NCBI GenBank assembly: GCA_035771165.1
Contig: JAWNZC010000338.1
Coordinates: 1,612,001-1,676,000, forward strand
Direction of reading: 5' to 3'
Source: Paragorgia papillata
Lineage: Eukaryota > Cnidaria > Anthozoa > Scleralcyonacea > Coralliidae
Length of the DNA: 64,000 bases
This document shows positions 1 through 9,545 of the stretch, in pieces. Every line of letters begins with the position of its first letter. The stretch's first letter is position 1. The notes beneath the pieces were generated by a model. The model was given only the letters and a program-made list of their open reading frames with translations. It was not told where the DNA came from and made no database searches. Made by a program: the position numbers and the translations under genes.

Positions 1-84
1 ATGGATGAGCTGTTGAAATTATCTGCGTGTACAAGTGAACTTCACTTCGATATGTCTATGACAAGATAAGTGTACACACATGCA

Positions 85-696
85 CGAGGACTAGCGAGCT
101 TGGGAGTCGCGTCTGAGCAGTATGGAAGCCTTCAGATACCAATTATTATGGATAAACTACCGCCACAGGAGAGGTCTGGCAGATTGACGAATTGTTGAAG
201 ACGATTAAGTTAGAGGTTGAGGCCAGAGAAGCAAGTGAAACGAGCAAGATCAAAACAGCAAGCTGTCAACGAGGGAAAGAAATTATTCGAGGCAAGATAC
301 ATCCACATCAATTAAGTTCCCTGTTCACAAAATCTACAAATGATTTCAAGTTGCGATGTGTTTACTGTGAAGGGGAACATTATTCAGCATCTTGTAAGAG
401 TGTTGTCAATGCGAAAGACCGCAAGGACATGTTGCGAAAATCAGGACGTTGTTTTGTGTGTCTGAAGACCAACCACAAGTCGAAGGACTGCAATTCACCA
501 AGGGCTTGTCGTCATTGCAACAACAAACATCACCAGTCAATATGTGAGCAAGGGCACGTAACGAAACCCCCTGGCCAAGATCCTCCCAAGGAACACATTG
601 AAGTACAACGTGACGAGGTAACTACTGGATGTGTGAGTGTGAATAGTTGTAGCAAGAATAAGAGAACTGTTCTTCTTCAGACAGCACGAGCCATTG
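85..696 (+). pseudogene. BEL/Pao gag region (DUF1759-like) with three CCHC-type zinc knuckles
   Basis: Bases 85-190 read as a gag-like segment (…GLASLGV…, …MDKLPP…), then a frameshift moves coding into the frame opened at 192. In that frame, counting from the Met at 192, there are three knuckles: residues 56-68 (C-x2-C-x3-H-x4-C), 87-100 (C-x2-C-x4-H-x4-C) and 106-118 (C-x2-C-x4-H-x3-C). This triple array just before the protease is typical of BEL/Pao gag, where it binds RNA. The Met at 192 is only an internal residue, not a real start. Confidence 0.8.
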
Positions 697-1485
697 CCTG
701 CAATGAAGCAAACACACGTTCTATACCAGTCGTCAGAGTATTGTTTGATAATGGGAGCCAGTGCTCATATATCACTGACGGTCTATAATCGAAATTGGGC
801 CTGACACCTGTGAAGAAGGAAAACCTGAGATTAAACACCTTTGGGGAGTCAAGATATAAAACACAGAATTGCGAAGCTGTGAAGTTACAACTAAAGAAGC
901 CTGGATGCAACAATTCTGTTAATACCACAGCTCTGAGTTTTCCAGTGATCTGCTCATTACTACCATGAAGAATCGATGTAAACTGCCCACATTTAGAAGG
1001 ATTGGAATTAGCTGATGATTGGAGCGATCAACATGCAAGGCTCGATTGATCTCCTAATCGGGTCTGACCACTACTGGGGTATTGTCCAGGGGGATATAAG
1101 ACGTGGAACAAATGGCCCAACCCAAGTTAGCAGTAGTCTCGGCTGGCTCTTGTCTGGCCCTGTTGATGAGTCAGTGGAAGATACAGGTACTCACTCGAAC
1201 TTGATTATTTCACGATCAACTGATACCTGTAGCATTACAGCTGACGACAACTTAGTGAAGACCATTGAAAAGTTCTGGGAAACTGAAGCAATTGGCATAA
1301 AAGAACCATCTGCTCAAGATGTTCCAGAGTCTTTTAACCCGAATGTCAGCTACACCAACAACCGATACGAAGTAAGCTTGCCATGGAAAGAAGAACGCCC
1401 TTCAGATCACTACAACCTGAGCTTCAATCGTTTAAAAATGTTACAACGAAGGCTGGTACAAGAACCAGAACTACTGAGGGAGTAG
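697..1485 (+). pseudogene. BEL/Pao aspartic protease (DUF1758-like) and linker, with stops
   Basis: The protease motif lies at about 740-770 as LFDNGSQ followed by CSYI; the usual active-site triad in this family is D-S/T-G, so here the middle residue is N. A stop at 786-788 interrupts the frame, and similarity continues beyond it in the same frame up to about 965. A second open stretch, 1015-1485, holds the family's C-terminal protease motif (IDLLIGSDHYW) and then the linker that leads into the reverse transcriptase (FWETE…, LPWKEERP…, …LQRRL). Broken by at least one stop and one frame change. Confidence 0.75.
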
Positions 1486-2547
1486 GACCAAATAATTAAG
1501 GATCAATTACAAGAAGGTACAGTATAATCGAGAGAGTTACTGAGCCTGGAATCAACCGATCACACAACGAAGATGTCCACTATATGCCTCACCATGGAGT
1601 TGTTCGCAAGGACAAACAAACCATGAAACTTCGGATTGTATGCTCAGCTAACCATGGCAAAGATGAATTGTCTATTAACGACTGCCTACAACCAGGTCCT
1701 AACTTCATCCCAAAGTTGTTCGATATGTTGGTGAAATTTAGATGGCATCCTGTAGCGCTTACATCAGATATCGAGAAGGCCTTTCTCATGATTGGTGTTC
1801 AGGAAGCCGACAGAGATATGCTGCGATTTCTTTGGTTTGAAGATCCCCCCAATTTGAACAGTGAAATCAGTCACTTCAGATTCACAAGATTAGTGTTTGG
1901 TCTACGCCCATCACCTGCAATTTTAGGATCAACAATTGCCCACCACTTGGATTTGCACAAGAACATTCACCCTGAACTAGTAAAGCAGATCGAAGACTCT
2001 CTTTATGTGGATGACCTAGTAACTGGATGAAGCCAAGGCATTGCATGTATATCAAACTTCGAAGAAGGTGATGGCTGCAGGAAGTTTCAACTTAAGGAAA
2101 TGGCATTCGAATTCGCCTAAGCTGCTCAAGAAGTTAAATGAAATGGAAATTGAAAGCAAGTTTGAAACCGATGACAGTGAATCAAGTCAGCTGATCCCTC
2201 AGGCCATTGTGCAAGAGGACGAGACCTACACGAAATCGACAATTGGATCAACGAGCACTGGGAATGAAGAAAAGGTCATGAAATTACTTGGAGTAAGTTG
2301 GAACTGTCAGTCAGATGAGTTGCTATTTAATTTGTCTGATCTGATCGATTATGTCAGGTCGCTACTAGTTACCAAAAGATCACTGTTGAGGTTGACTGCA
2401 AAGATATTTGATCCCCTGGGGATTCTAAGTCCGTTCATTATCAAGCTGAAGATTTTATTTCAAGTTATGTGCCTCGGGAACAAAGTCTGGGATGAGCCCC
2501 TACAAGGAAAAATGCTGAACAAATGGAACACGATTGTAGTGAACTGA
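1486..2547 (+). pseudogene. BEL/Pao reverse transcriptase, frameshifted
   Basis: The stretch 1584-2030 encodes palm motifs in the expected order: HHGVVR, LRIVC, SINDCLQPGPN, TSDIEKAF, FTRLVFGLRPSPA and the catalytic YVDD at about 2004-2015. A frameshift and stop follow. The stretch 2041-2547 continues with the Pao-specific thumb/connection region (LGVSWN, RLTAKIFDPLGILSPF, WDEPL). The three catalytic aspartates are visible but lie in separate frames from the rest of the polyprotein, so the enzyme is dead in this copy. Confidence 0.85.
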
Positions 2548-3203
2548 AATCGTTGAACGCTGTCAGAATTCCGAGATGCTACTTTCATCTGGATTCAAGT
2601 CCTGTGGAAACTCATTTACATGCTTTTAGTGATGCTTCTGGGCAAGCGTATGATGCAGTGTTGTATATGAGGTAGACCTACAAGGACGGACATGTTGAAG
2701 TTAGACTCATTGCATCCAAATCGAGGGTCGCGCCCTTAAAGAAGCAGTCCATTCCTCGCCTGGAATTGCTTGGTGCTGTTATTCTTAGTCGACTAGTCAA
2801 CACAGTGGTTAAAGCTTTGCCTAACAAAGTACCAGTCACCTACTGGGTAGATTCAATGACTGTTCTTTGCTGGATCAAGCACGAGAAATTGTGGAAACAG
2901 TACGTTAATCATCGCGTGAATGAGATAAGACAACTAACAAAGAAAGATGATTGGAGATTCTGTCCCGGAACGGAAAATCCCGCTGATTTGCCTACGCGTG
3001 GTTTGTCTGGAGCTGAGCTACAAAATAATCGATTGTGGTGGAACGGCCCGGAATTCCTTCAATCTCCTGAAACCAAGTGGCCTATGTGTCCCACCAGTTC
3101 AAGTGTAGACGATTCTGCATCGTTGGAGCTTGTAAAGAATCCTCCTCGCATTGTTCATTCGCTTATGAATGTATACAGCAGACGGAAGCATGTTGCATGT
3201 TGA
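2548..3203 (+). pseudogene. BEL/Pao RNase H region, partly out of frame
   Basis: The first part (2548-2760) is out of frame and carries AFSDAS-like and PLKKQSIPRLELLGA-like motifs. The open part, 2766-3203, carries WVDS, VLCWIKHEKLWKQYVNHRV, EIRQL, NPADLPTRG and WWNGPEFL, the usual BEL/Pao RNase H C-terminal sequence leading to the integrase. The RNase H would remove RNA from the RNA/DNA hybrid. Frame breaks at both ends make it non-functional. Confidence 0.8.
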
Positions 3204-3419
3204 CATCGCCAAGGTGATTGACTGCCATCAATACAGTAACCTTAACCGTCTTCTTCGTGTCACGGCCTAGGGCCTATGTACTAAGATTTTTGCGTAACCT
3301 CGAGAATCGAGTGAGAAGGAGAGTGCAGATGTCGACGGAAGTACTGACCAAGGAATTAACAGCGACAGAGTTGACCAATTCTGAAACAGTACTAGTTTGC
3401 AAGCTGTAGCATTTGCGGA

Positions 3420-4298
3420 GGAGATCCAATACCTGAACAGTCGTCAACGGTCATCGCCACCTGTACGCGTTGCTCAATTTGGGTTGTTTCTCGATGAAAA
3501 GGGAACAATACGATGCAAGGGGAGAATAAATGAAACGATGCTTCATCAATCAGCCAGCTGTCTGATTTAGTTATTCGAGAAACGCATGAACGAACGAATC
3601 ACAGTGGCGTTCGTGATACCTTGGCAACGACACGCGAGAAATTCTGGATACTACGAGGAAGGGAAGCAATTAAGAAATATAACAGACATTGTGTAGTATG
3701 TCGAAAGCTAGAGGGAAAACCTTACAGACCACGGCGTATTCCTGATTTACCGAGTTACAGAGTGTCAACAGATCCACCAGTTTCCCATACGGGTTCGGAC
3801 TTCGCTGGCCCTCTATATGTTAGAAACGCAAAGGGGCAAGGTGATTCGGCGGACGAGAACACTTCCAAGGTCTATGTGTTGCTGATGACATGTGCATCCA
3901 CGAGAGTGGTACATTTAGAGTTAACACAAGGACTGAGTGTACCGGCGTTTTTGTTGGCTACATTTATTTCTGACAACGCCAAGACCTTCAAGTCGGCTTC
4001 AAGGGAAGTAAAGAAGATCGCGCGATCAGAAGAAGTGTTGTGTTATTTGACCAACAATCGAGTAACATGGCATTTCATTGTGGACATAGCCCCTTGGTGG
4101 GGAGGCTTTTGGGAGAGGATGGTTAAAACCGTGAAGCAGAGCCTTAAGAAGGCTGTGGGACGAACAATGCTCACCTACGATGAATTGAACACGATCCTGA
4201 TAGAAGTCGAGTCGATCGTCAACGCAAGACCCATGACCTATATATATACGACGATAACGAATCAGTGTCGTATCCTCTCACTCCATCGCAGTTGATTT
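3420..4298 (+). pseudogene. BEL/Pao integrase (H2C2 zinc finger and DDE core), internally deleted
   Basis: An H2C2-type finger is readable from about 3573 (THERTNH…, then HCVVC). The core follows: first Asp in GSDFAGPLYV, second Asp in ISDNAKTF, and the Glu of GGFWERMV. Between the first and second Asp the text runs LLATF straight into ISDNAKTF, where family members normally have about a dozen more residues (a FRRF…RRGLP-type stretch), so a small in-frame deletion is likely. The frame then ends at 4293-4295 just before the next motif, PLTPSQLIYGR, which lies in another frame. Confidence 0.8.
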
Positions 4299-4829
4299 AT
4301 GGCAGAAAGATTACAAGTACGCCAAACTAGCAGTCATTTCGAAGTTATCAGTACAAACAATGTACTAACAAGAAGAGCGAGACACCACAGAAATTTACTT
4401 CGACAACTTACGAATCATTGGCGACGCGATTATCTCTTGAGTCTTCGAGAAAATGCTATTACTAAATCGTGTATTCCGAACACGCCAAACAGAATTTCAA
4501 TTGCCGTGAGCGATATTGTACTGCTGAAATCGGATTCAACATCAAGAAATTTTTGGAAACTAGCGAAGGTTGAGGAACTGATTGCGAGTAGAGACGGAGA
4601 AATAAGAGCCGCAGTTGTTAAAACAGTGACCGATCAAGGCAAACCTTCACGATTAAGAAGAGTGATACAGCAATTGATTCCTCTTGAAATACGAGCATCT
4701 GAAGCAAATGAACAGCGTGCTCAACCTCAAGATGATGATGGAGAATCGAATCAAGAGTCAACCAGTACCAGAGTGCGTCGCAGTGCAGCAGTTGTTGGAG
4801 AACTACGTCGTAGAGATAATAACTTGTAA
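4264..4829 (+). pseudogene. BEL/Pao C-terminal DUF5641-like domain
   Basis: The linker motif PLTPSQLIYGR straddles a frame change near 4295. From 4299 an open frame of 176 codons carries the DUF5641 signature: HHRNLLRQLTNHWRRDYL, LRE, a VLLKSD-type strand, FWKLAKVEELIASRDGEIRAAVVKT and PSRLRRVIQQLIPLE. In BEL/Pao elements this domain sits after the integrase and ends the polyprotein. The frame ends normally at 4829, a plausible original stop. Confidence 0.75.
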
Positions 4830-4880
4830 ATACTGTATAATAATAATGAATAGTGACAGTTGATCACTGTAGTGAATCAA

Positions 4881-4932
4881 CAGTGGGGAGTGTAATGAAC
4901 GTTGATATGTTGTTATGAACACTAATTATAAT
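4881..4932 (+). other. Polypurine tract and candidate start of 3' LTR
   Basis: About 50 bases after the last codon comes a purine run (GTGGGGAG) directly followed by TGTAATG. A purine tract followed by a TG start is what precedes the 3' LTR in BEL/Pao elements. The LTR end cannot be placed because a palindromic insertion begins about 40 bases later and no second LTR is in the window. Confidence 0.5.
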
Positions 4933-5075
4933 CAATTATTGGATGAGGCTTTTTTGATATCAAGAATTATCAAGGTCGAAGTCTGTGTTATCTGCCGAAG
5001 CCGAAGGCTGAGGCTGATAATACAGACTGAGACCTTGATAATTCTTAATATCAAAAAAGCCGAATTCAATAATTG
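4933..5075. repeat. Foldback element, arms about 70 bp
   Basis: The segment starts CAATTATTGG and ends with the near reverse complement ending AATAATTG. Left-arm motifs (GGCTTTTTTGATAT, AAGAATTATCAAGGTC, AGTCTGT) recur inverted in the right arm. The loop region is GC-rich with GCCGAAGGC. It lies inside the presumed LTR of the BEL/Pao copy. A similar architecture occurs at 45051-45151. Confidence 0.8.
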
Positions 5076-5332
5076 TTTTATTATACATTTTCAGCTGAGC
5101 AACCATCTATTTAAACTGTTTTAAGATATAGTTATAAGCTTACTTTCTTCGAAGACAAAACAATTAAATAACATCAGTTTATTGAAATGTCAAAACGACT
5201 GATAGGCAATGTGCCAATGACAAAAATATTAAAATGCACGTATATACACAACAACAAAGGAAAAAGCCTTAAAAAAATGTTCACGCCAAGCTAGCATTGA
5301 AACTTACAACTGTGCCACAACGTTCCCGCTTA
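5076..5332. other. Intergenic, nothing recognised
   Basis: AT-rich sequence between the foldback element and the 3' end of the recombinase ORF. It presumably includes the recombinase 3' flank. No repeat pairing or coding similarity seen. Confidence 0.4.
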
Positions 5333-6562
5333 TCAGTTAAAGTTAACGTTACAGTTATAAAAATTGAATTGCTTGGATAACTGTGAATGAGAGGTTTGTA
5401 TATTCAACACTGTTTCTTCTTGGGAGAGCGACAACAGTGGAGATAATTCCATATCAACGTGCGTGGGAGAACTGCAGCTAGCGACAGCCATCAAAGTTTC
5501 GGACATTTCCCGTCTTGTATCCAGGCTAGTTCGGCTGTAACTTCTGATGCTGCTTTCACTTTTGTGACCACTGACAGCCATAATGTGCCTTGCTTCGAAG
5601 CCGGACCTGTCAAGTATTGTCACAGCTGTTGCCCGTATCGAGTGATTCGTGTAGACAGTTGACAGGTTTCCCTCTTTTGAGATGTTTTTCATCTTGTCTC
5701 CAAGAGAACGCTCGCCGACAACCATGTTGTCAAACCAAACGTTGTCGCATTCCGAAACATTTTTCTTCGGTCGCTGGAAAAGAAACTCGTTTTTAGGGTT
5801 TAAGTGTTGAAGATATTTCTCGAAGGAAGCAACAGGACAAAAAGGGCCTTCTTTTGCGAACATTGTTCCTCCTTCTTCAGCTTCGTCGTTTTCTCTATGG
5901 TTTTTGGTCAGCTCGTCTGTTGTTTTTGTTACGTATTTCCCCCCCTTTGCATCAACGCTGATTGTGAAGTCGGATTTCTTGAGCTGCCGAAGATTCTGGC
6001 GACCTCGACGGCAAAAGTAAAGCATTATTTCGAAAAATACTTTGTTTTGAAGCGTTCTTGGATGGTTTGTGTTGAATAGGTTACCTTCGTAGAGCTTTCG
6101 TATGTCTTCATCATGGATTGGTTTCTTGTGGTTGACTTTCGCTAAACCTTCCTTCTTTAATTCGACACATTTTGCCAGGAATACTTTGTTTGCGTTGTTA
6201 AAATCTGTGTCGTTAATTATATCCATGTCATGAAGAGATTTGAAGTGTCTGTTAAGTCCAAACCGCAAAGATGTTAAAGAACTCTTCGAATATGGATTCC
6301 CATCTACTTTTCGTGCTTCGACGTAGAAGGATTTTAGGACTTCAGCAAGTTCCTTCTTATCTTCTGGCTGAGGTATTTTCTTCTCACTAAGATATTCCTC
6401 GAAAACTCTTCTTGCCAGTTTTGTAGCTCTGTTTGTGTTTGCTGAGTCTTTATTTTCGACCAGCTTGTCAATGTCGTCCTCAGATAGAGAAGCAAACCTT
6501 ACTTTCTCGGCCATAACTGAAAAAAATTGCCGGGCTGCCCGAGCGAGCAAGCGGTTTTCCAT
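5333..6562 (-). CDS. Crypton-type / DUF3504-like tyrosine recombinase, intact ORF
   Basis: An uninterrupted 409-codon frame. The N-terminal part (about 25-145) has the NTNRATKLARRVFEEYL segment and a helical SAM-like region with SLTSLRFGLNRHF, typical of KIAA1958/ZMYM-associated and Crypton recombinases. The catalytic part (about 150-350) has all tyrosine-recombinase residues: Arg in FCRRGRQ (about 186), H-x-x-R in NHSIRAT (307-310), His in SGHKS (333) and the nucleophile candidate Tyr in IRSYSR (342). Such enzymes cut and rejoin DNA through a phosphotyrosine link. The 5' end has two in-frame Met codons, at residues 1 and 17; the second (MAEKVRF) matches the usual family start better. The neighbours are decayed, so the intact frame stands out. 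It could be a recent Crypton copy or a domesticated gene. Confidence 0.8.
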   Translation of the reverse strand: MENRLLARAARQFFSVMAEKVRFASLSEDDIDKLVENKDSANTNRATKLARRVFEEYLSEKKIPQPEDKKELAEVLKSFYVEARKVDGNPYSKSSLTSLRFGLNRHFKSLHDMDIINDTDFNNANKVFLAKCVELKKEGLAKVNHKKPIHDEDIRKLYEGNLFNTNHPRTLQNKVFFEIMLYFCRRGRQNLRQLKKSDFTISVDAKGGKYVTKTTDELTKNHRENDEAEEGGTMFAKEGPFCPVASFEKYLQHLNPKNEFLFQRPKKNVSECDNVWFDNMVVGERSLGDKMKNISKEGNLSTVYTNHSIRATAVTILDRSGFEARHIMAVSGHKSESSIRSYSRTSLDTRREMSETLMAVASCSSPTHVDMELSPLLSLSQEETVLNIQTSHSQLSKQFNFYNCNVNFN

Positions 6563-7030
6563 GGCATGACGTCAGCACATGACTGATAACTCTTTTTCCT
6601 ACAGATAATGGTTACAGATAATGGCATCATGGGCTCATATCATGACAATCTCAGCGGCAAATTGCAGATATCGAGATTTCTCACAAAATTTCTGACCAAT
6701 CATAATCAAGGGTTTGGGAGAAATGTATAATAATGTAAATGCTTGGATAATTTTGTTTGGTTCACATCCGGTAGTGTATTGACGTTACTGTCAAACCGGT
6801 TTATCTGGATTTTGTTGTTTTTGTAATTTGATGTTAGATTGTGATCGATTTCAAAGGCGAAAGGACGAATATATTATTATAAATGTGTACTACCGAACGA
6901 ATTACGATTATTTTATAACACACACAATAATAGTTTATAAACAAGCTTACAGTGCTATTCTGCAACAAGACGCCTGGTCAGGCATTCACTCGGGCTACTG
7001 CAAACTCGCAGCTTAAATTAGAATACTAAA
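6563..7030. other. Upstream flank of the recombinase ORF
   Basis: No coding sequence recognised. On the minus strand it would contain the promoter of the recombinase; an ACCAATCA string (CCAAT-box-like) lies near 6694, but no promoter can be proved by eye. Confidence 0.3.
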
Positions 7031-7355
7031 CTTACAACTTACGCTGTTACAACTTACGCTGAATAATGAGAAAAGAGCTGGCTAATGTTACAACTTGTGC
7101 TGAATAATGAGAAAAGAGCTGGCTAATGTTACAACTTACGCTGAATAATGAGAAAAGAGCGCCATAATGTTACAACTTGTGCTGAATAATGAGAAAAGAG
7201 CTGGCTAATGTTACAACTTACGCTGAATAATCAGACTGTAGAGCTGGCTAATGCTGGATAATTGAGAAATAGCTGGCTAATGTTACAAACGGGGCTGAAT
7301 AATGAGCAAAAATGGTTGGCTAATTTTACAAATATAGGGCTGAGTAATACGAAAA
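7031..7355. repeat. 41-bp minisatellite, about 7-8 units
   Basis: The unit reads roughly ACAACTTACGCTGAATAATG followed by AGAAAAGAGCTGGCTAATGTT. The first five units are near identical apart from TACG/TGTG alternation; the last ones become divergent and shorter toward 7355. Confidence 0.9.
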
Positions 7356-8079
7356 TTAGTGACTATATAATATCTATTTATGTAATTTTGGCGGATATGG
7401 CACCCCATATTTTGTGACGTAGAAGTTTCTTCCTACAACTTATATCACATACACCAGAAGGATTTGCTTTGATAAATTGCATGACGGTGATGGATTTTCT
7501 AAATTGGCAATGCCACGAGTCAACCTGTCTGAACGATTTGTCTGAACACACTTGTGAACTACTGAACTGTCAAGGAGAGTTTATATATCTTGTCGAGGTA
7601 AGATATCAGTTTCTACAACTGACAACTGTGTTTCTTGGTAGGAGATTTCACAGTTGTTTCCTTCTATTTTTAGGTGTATATTGGTGTGGGTTCATTGTGT
7701 TTGCACTGATCAGCATTCAGCCATAATTCTGATCAGACGCTACTATGAGCGTGTGTGCTTTTTGACTTATACAAATTCTGCAAAATACTAATCTGATGGG
7801 CTCAATGGTACATTGCTGTATAATTTTGTTAAAACTCCAGATTTGTCAAAACATATTAAGCAATTAGAACAAGAGGCATGATTATTTAATATTTGTATAT
7901 TATAAAATTGTGTGTATATCCTGTTAAAACCCTTGCCATATCATGTCAAGCGATAAGTTGTAGTAACTTGTAGTTTTCAATTTTATAATTAAAAAAATAT
8001 AGAAGAAATGTGTAAATACTCTGTCTATTGTATTTAATATTACATTTTTGGACTTTCCAGCCTGGTGACCAGGTGAGAA
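7356..8079. other. Unassigned spacer between two minisatellites
   Basis: Contains only short random-looking frames. A GAGGTAAGATATC string near 7594 resembles a splice donor, but no supporting exon was recognised. Confidence 0.3.
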
Positions 8080-8367
8080 AAACTTGGGTGGAGTGGGCAA
8101 ACTTGGGTGGAGTGGGCAATCTTGGGTGGAGTGGGCAACCTTGGGTGGAGTGGGCAAACTCGGGCTGAATGGGCAATCTCGGGTGGAATGGGCAATCTTG
8201 GGTGGAGTGGGCAATCTTGGCTGGAGTGGGCAAACTTGGCTGGAGTGGGCAAACGTGGATGGAGTGGGCAATCTTGGGTGGAGTGGGCAACCTTGGGTGG
8301 AGTGGGAAAACTCGGGCTGACTGGGCAACCTTGGGTGGAGTGGGCAACCTTGGGTGGAGTGGGCAAG
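8080..8367. repeat. 19-bp minisatellite, about 15 units
   Basis: The unit is CTTGGGTGGAGTGGGCAAA with common variants (CTCGGGCTGA…, CTTGGCTGG…). Because 19 is not a multiple of three and the unit lacks stops, all three frames stay open on both strands and produce low-complexity G/W/V/P/T peptides; none of these frames is evidence of a gene. Confidence 0.95.
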
Positions 8368-8740
8368 GGGGGTGTCACATTGGCCACAGACTGCACAAAG
8401 TTGCCTGTGAAGGTTTTTAATTTGTCCCAGAGGCAGCACTTCACTTGCGATAGTAACTTCTAGTAAATAGTCTTCTATTGTAATTTTTTACTGGTGACTA
8501 ATAATACACAGTACAGGTAATACACAGTACAGGTATTAGTTATCAAAAGATAAAAAAGTTTCTTACTTAATTTTAAAACAGGAATCAGAAAACAAAGCAA
8601 GAAGTTTGTCATCACTTTCTTTTAATTAACTAGTGCCATTTGCAATCAAAATTGATTTTGAACTTCTAACATAAAAGACACACAGTAAGCCTATATAATG
8701 TCTAAATAAATATGACAGCAAAATTTACTGGATGCACTGT
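8368..8740. other. Unassigned spacer with a short direct duplication
   Basis: AATACACAGTACAGGT occurs twice in tandem at about 8502-8534. Otherwise nothing recognised. Confidence 0.4.
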
Positions 8741-9541
8741 ACTTTAAGGATTTTATACCAATGAAGGTGGTGATGACGATAATGACAATGGTGATGGTGA
8801 TGATCATAATGGTGATCACAATAATCATGATGATGTTGATGGAACAAGAGAGAATTAAAAAGATAATCCTATTGTACCAATTGTGTATGATATAGGAAAT
8901 GTTGTTAAAGGGAAGATTCTATTATATAGCCTTACTGACGAACAAAAATATGCTTTTTCAATCAAGCATTATCGTCCAACTGCTACTGACCAAAGTCCTT
9001 CAACAAGAAGTCACTAAGAACGGTAAAAGATGCACTTTCACATATCAGATTTCATGGCTAGATGAATGACCTTGGCATGTTTACAGTAAAGAATTGCAGG
9101 GGGCTTTGTAAAGCATGTATCTTGTTTGACAGCGTACAAGATAAAAGTAGCAGACAAAGAGGAAACTTTGTTAATAATGCCTATCAAAATATTCGTAAAT
9201 CAGAAAAGATTATTCTGCATGAAAAAGCTCAATACACATGCAGCTGCAATGGAGAAAGCATTTCTGTTTGTCAAGAATTATGAGAATCCCACACAGAGAG
9301 TTGATCATGATGTTATATCAAACTCAAACTATGAGAAGAACCTGCATATCTTAAGAAGAATAGTTGAGGTTGTTCTGGTTTGTGCCAAGCAGGGAATTCC
9401 GCTTCGAGGGCATCGCGATCATACTAAACCTGCAAATGAAAATACAAATGTCAATCAAAACAAAGGAAACTTTTTGGCTATTCTTCACCTGCTTGCAGAC
9501 CTGGTTTATACAGCGAATGTTATGACTATCTAAGAGAGACA
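8741..9541 (+). pseudogene. hAT transposase, N-terminal half (acidic leader, TTF finger, DUF4371 start)
   Basis: An acidic low-complexity leader of D/N/G/H codons (about 8760-8855) is followed by LTDEQKYAFSIKHYRP, the usual lead-in to the TTF finger. Then come GKRCTFTYQISWLDE, PWHVYSK and FCKACILF, the finger's conserved core, with stops and frame changes. The frame at 9126-9533 carries HAAAMEKA, RRIVEV, QGIPLRGHRD and NKGNFLAILHLLAD, the opening of DUF4371. The final codons read into TTAA at 9542-9545, where the inserted element begins. Confidence 0.75.
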
Positions 9542-9545
9542 TTAA

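Larger units (their letters stand above)
1..4932 (+). mobile_element. BEL/Pao-type LTR retrotransposon, decayed, 5' end outside window
   Basis: The pieces occur in BEL/Pao order on one strand: gag fragment with three zinc knuckles, DUF1758-type protease, reverse transcriptase with YVDD, Pao-type RT/RNase H linker, RNase H, H2C2 integrase with DDE core, and a C-terminal DUF5641-type domain. Coding is split over at least seven reading frames with stops, so this copy cannot express a polyprotein. No 5' LTR is visible; the gag similarity starts around base 85 in a partial form, so the left part is either truncated or lies before the window. The family assignment rests on domain order and remembered BEL/Pao motifs. 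Confidence 0.9.
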
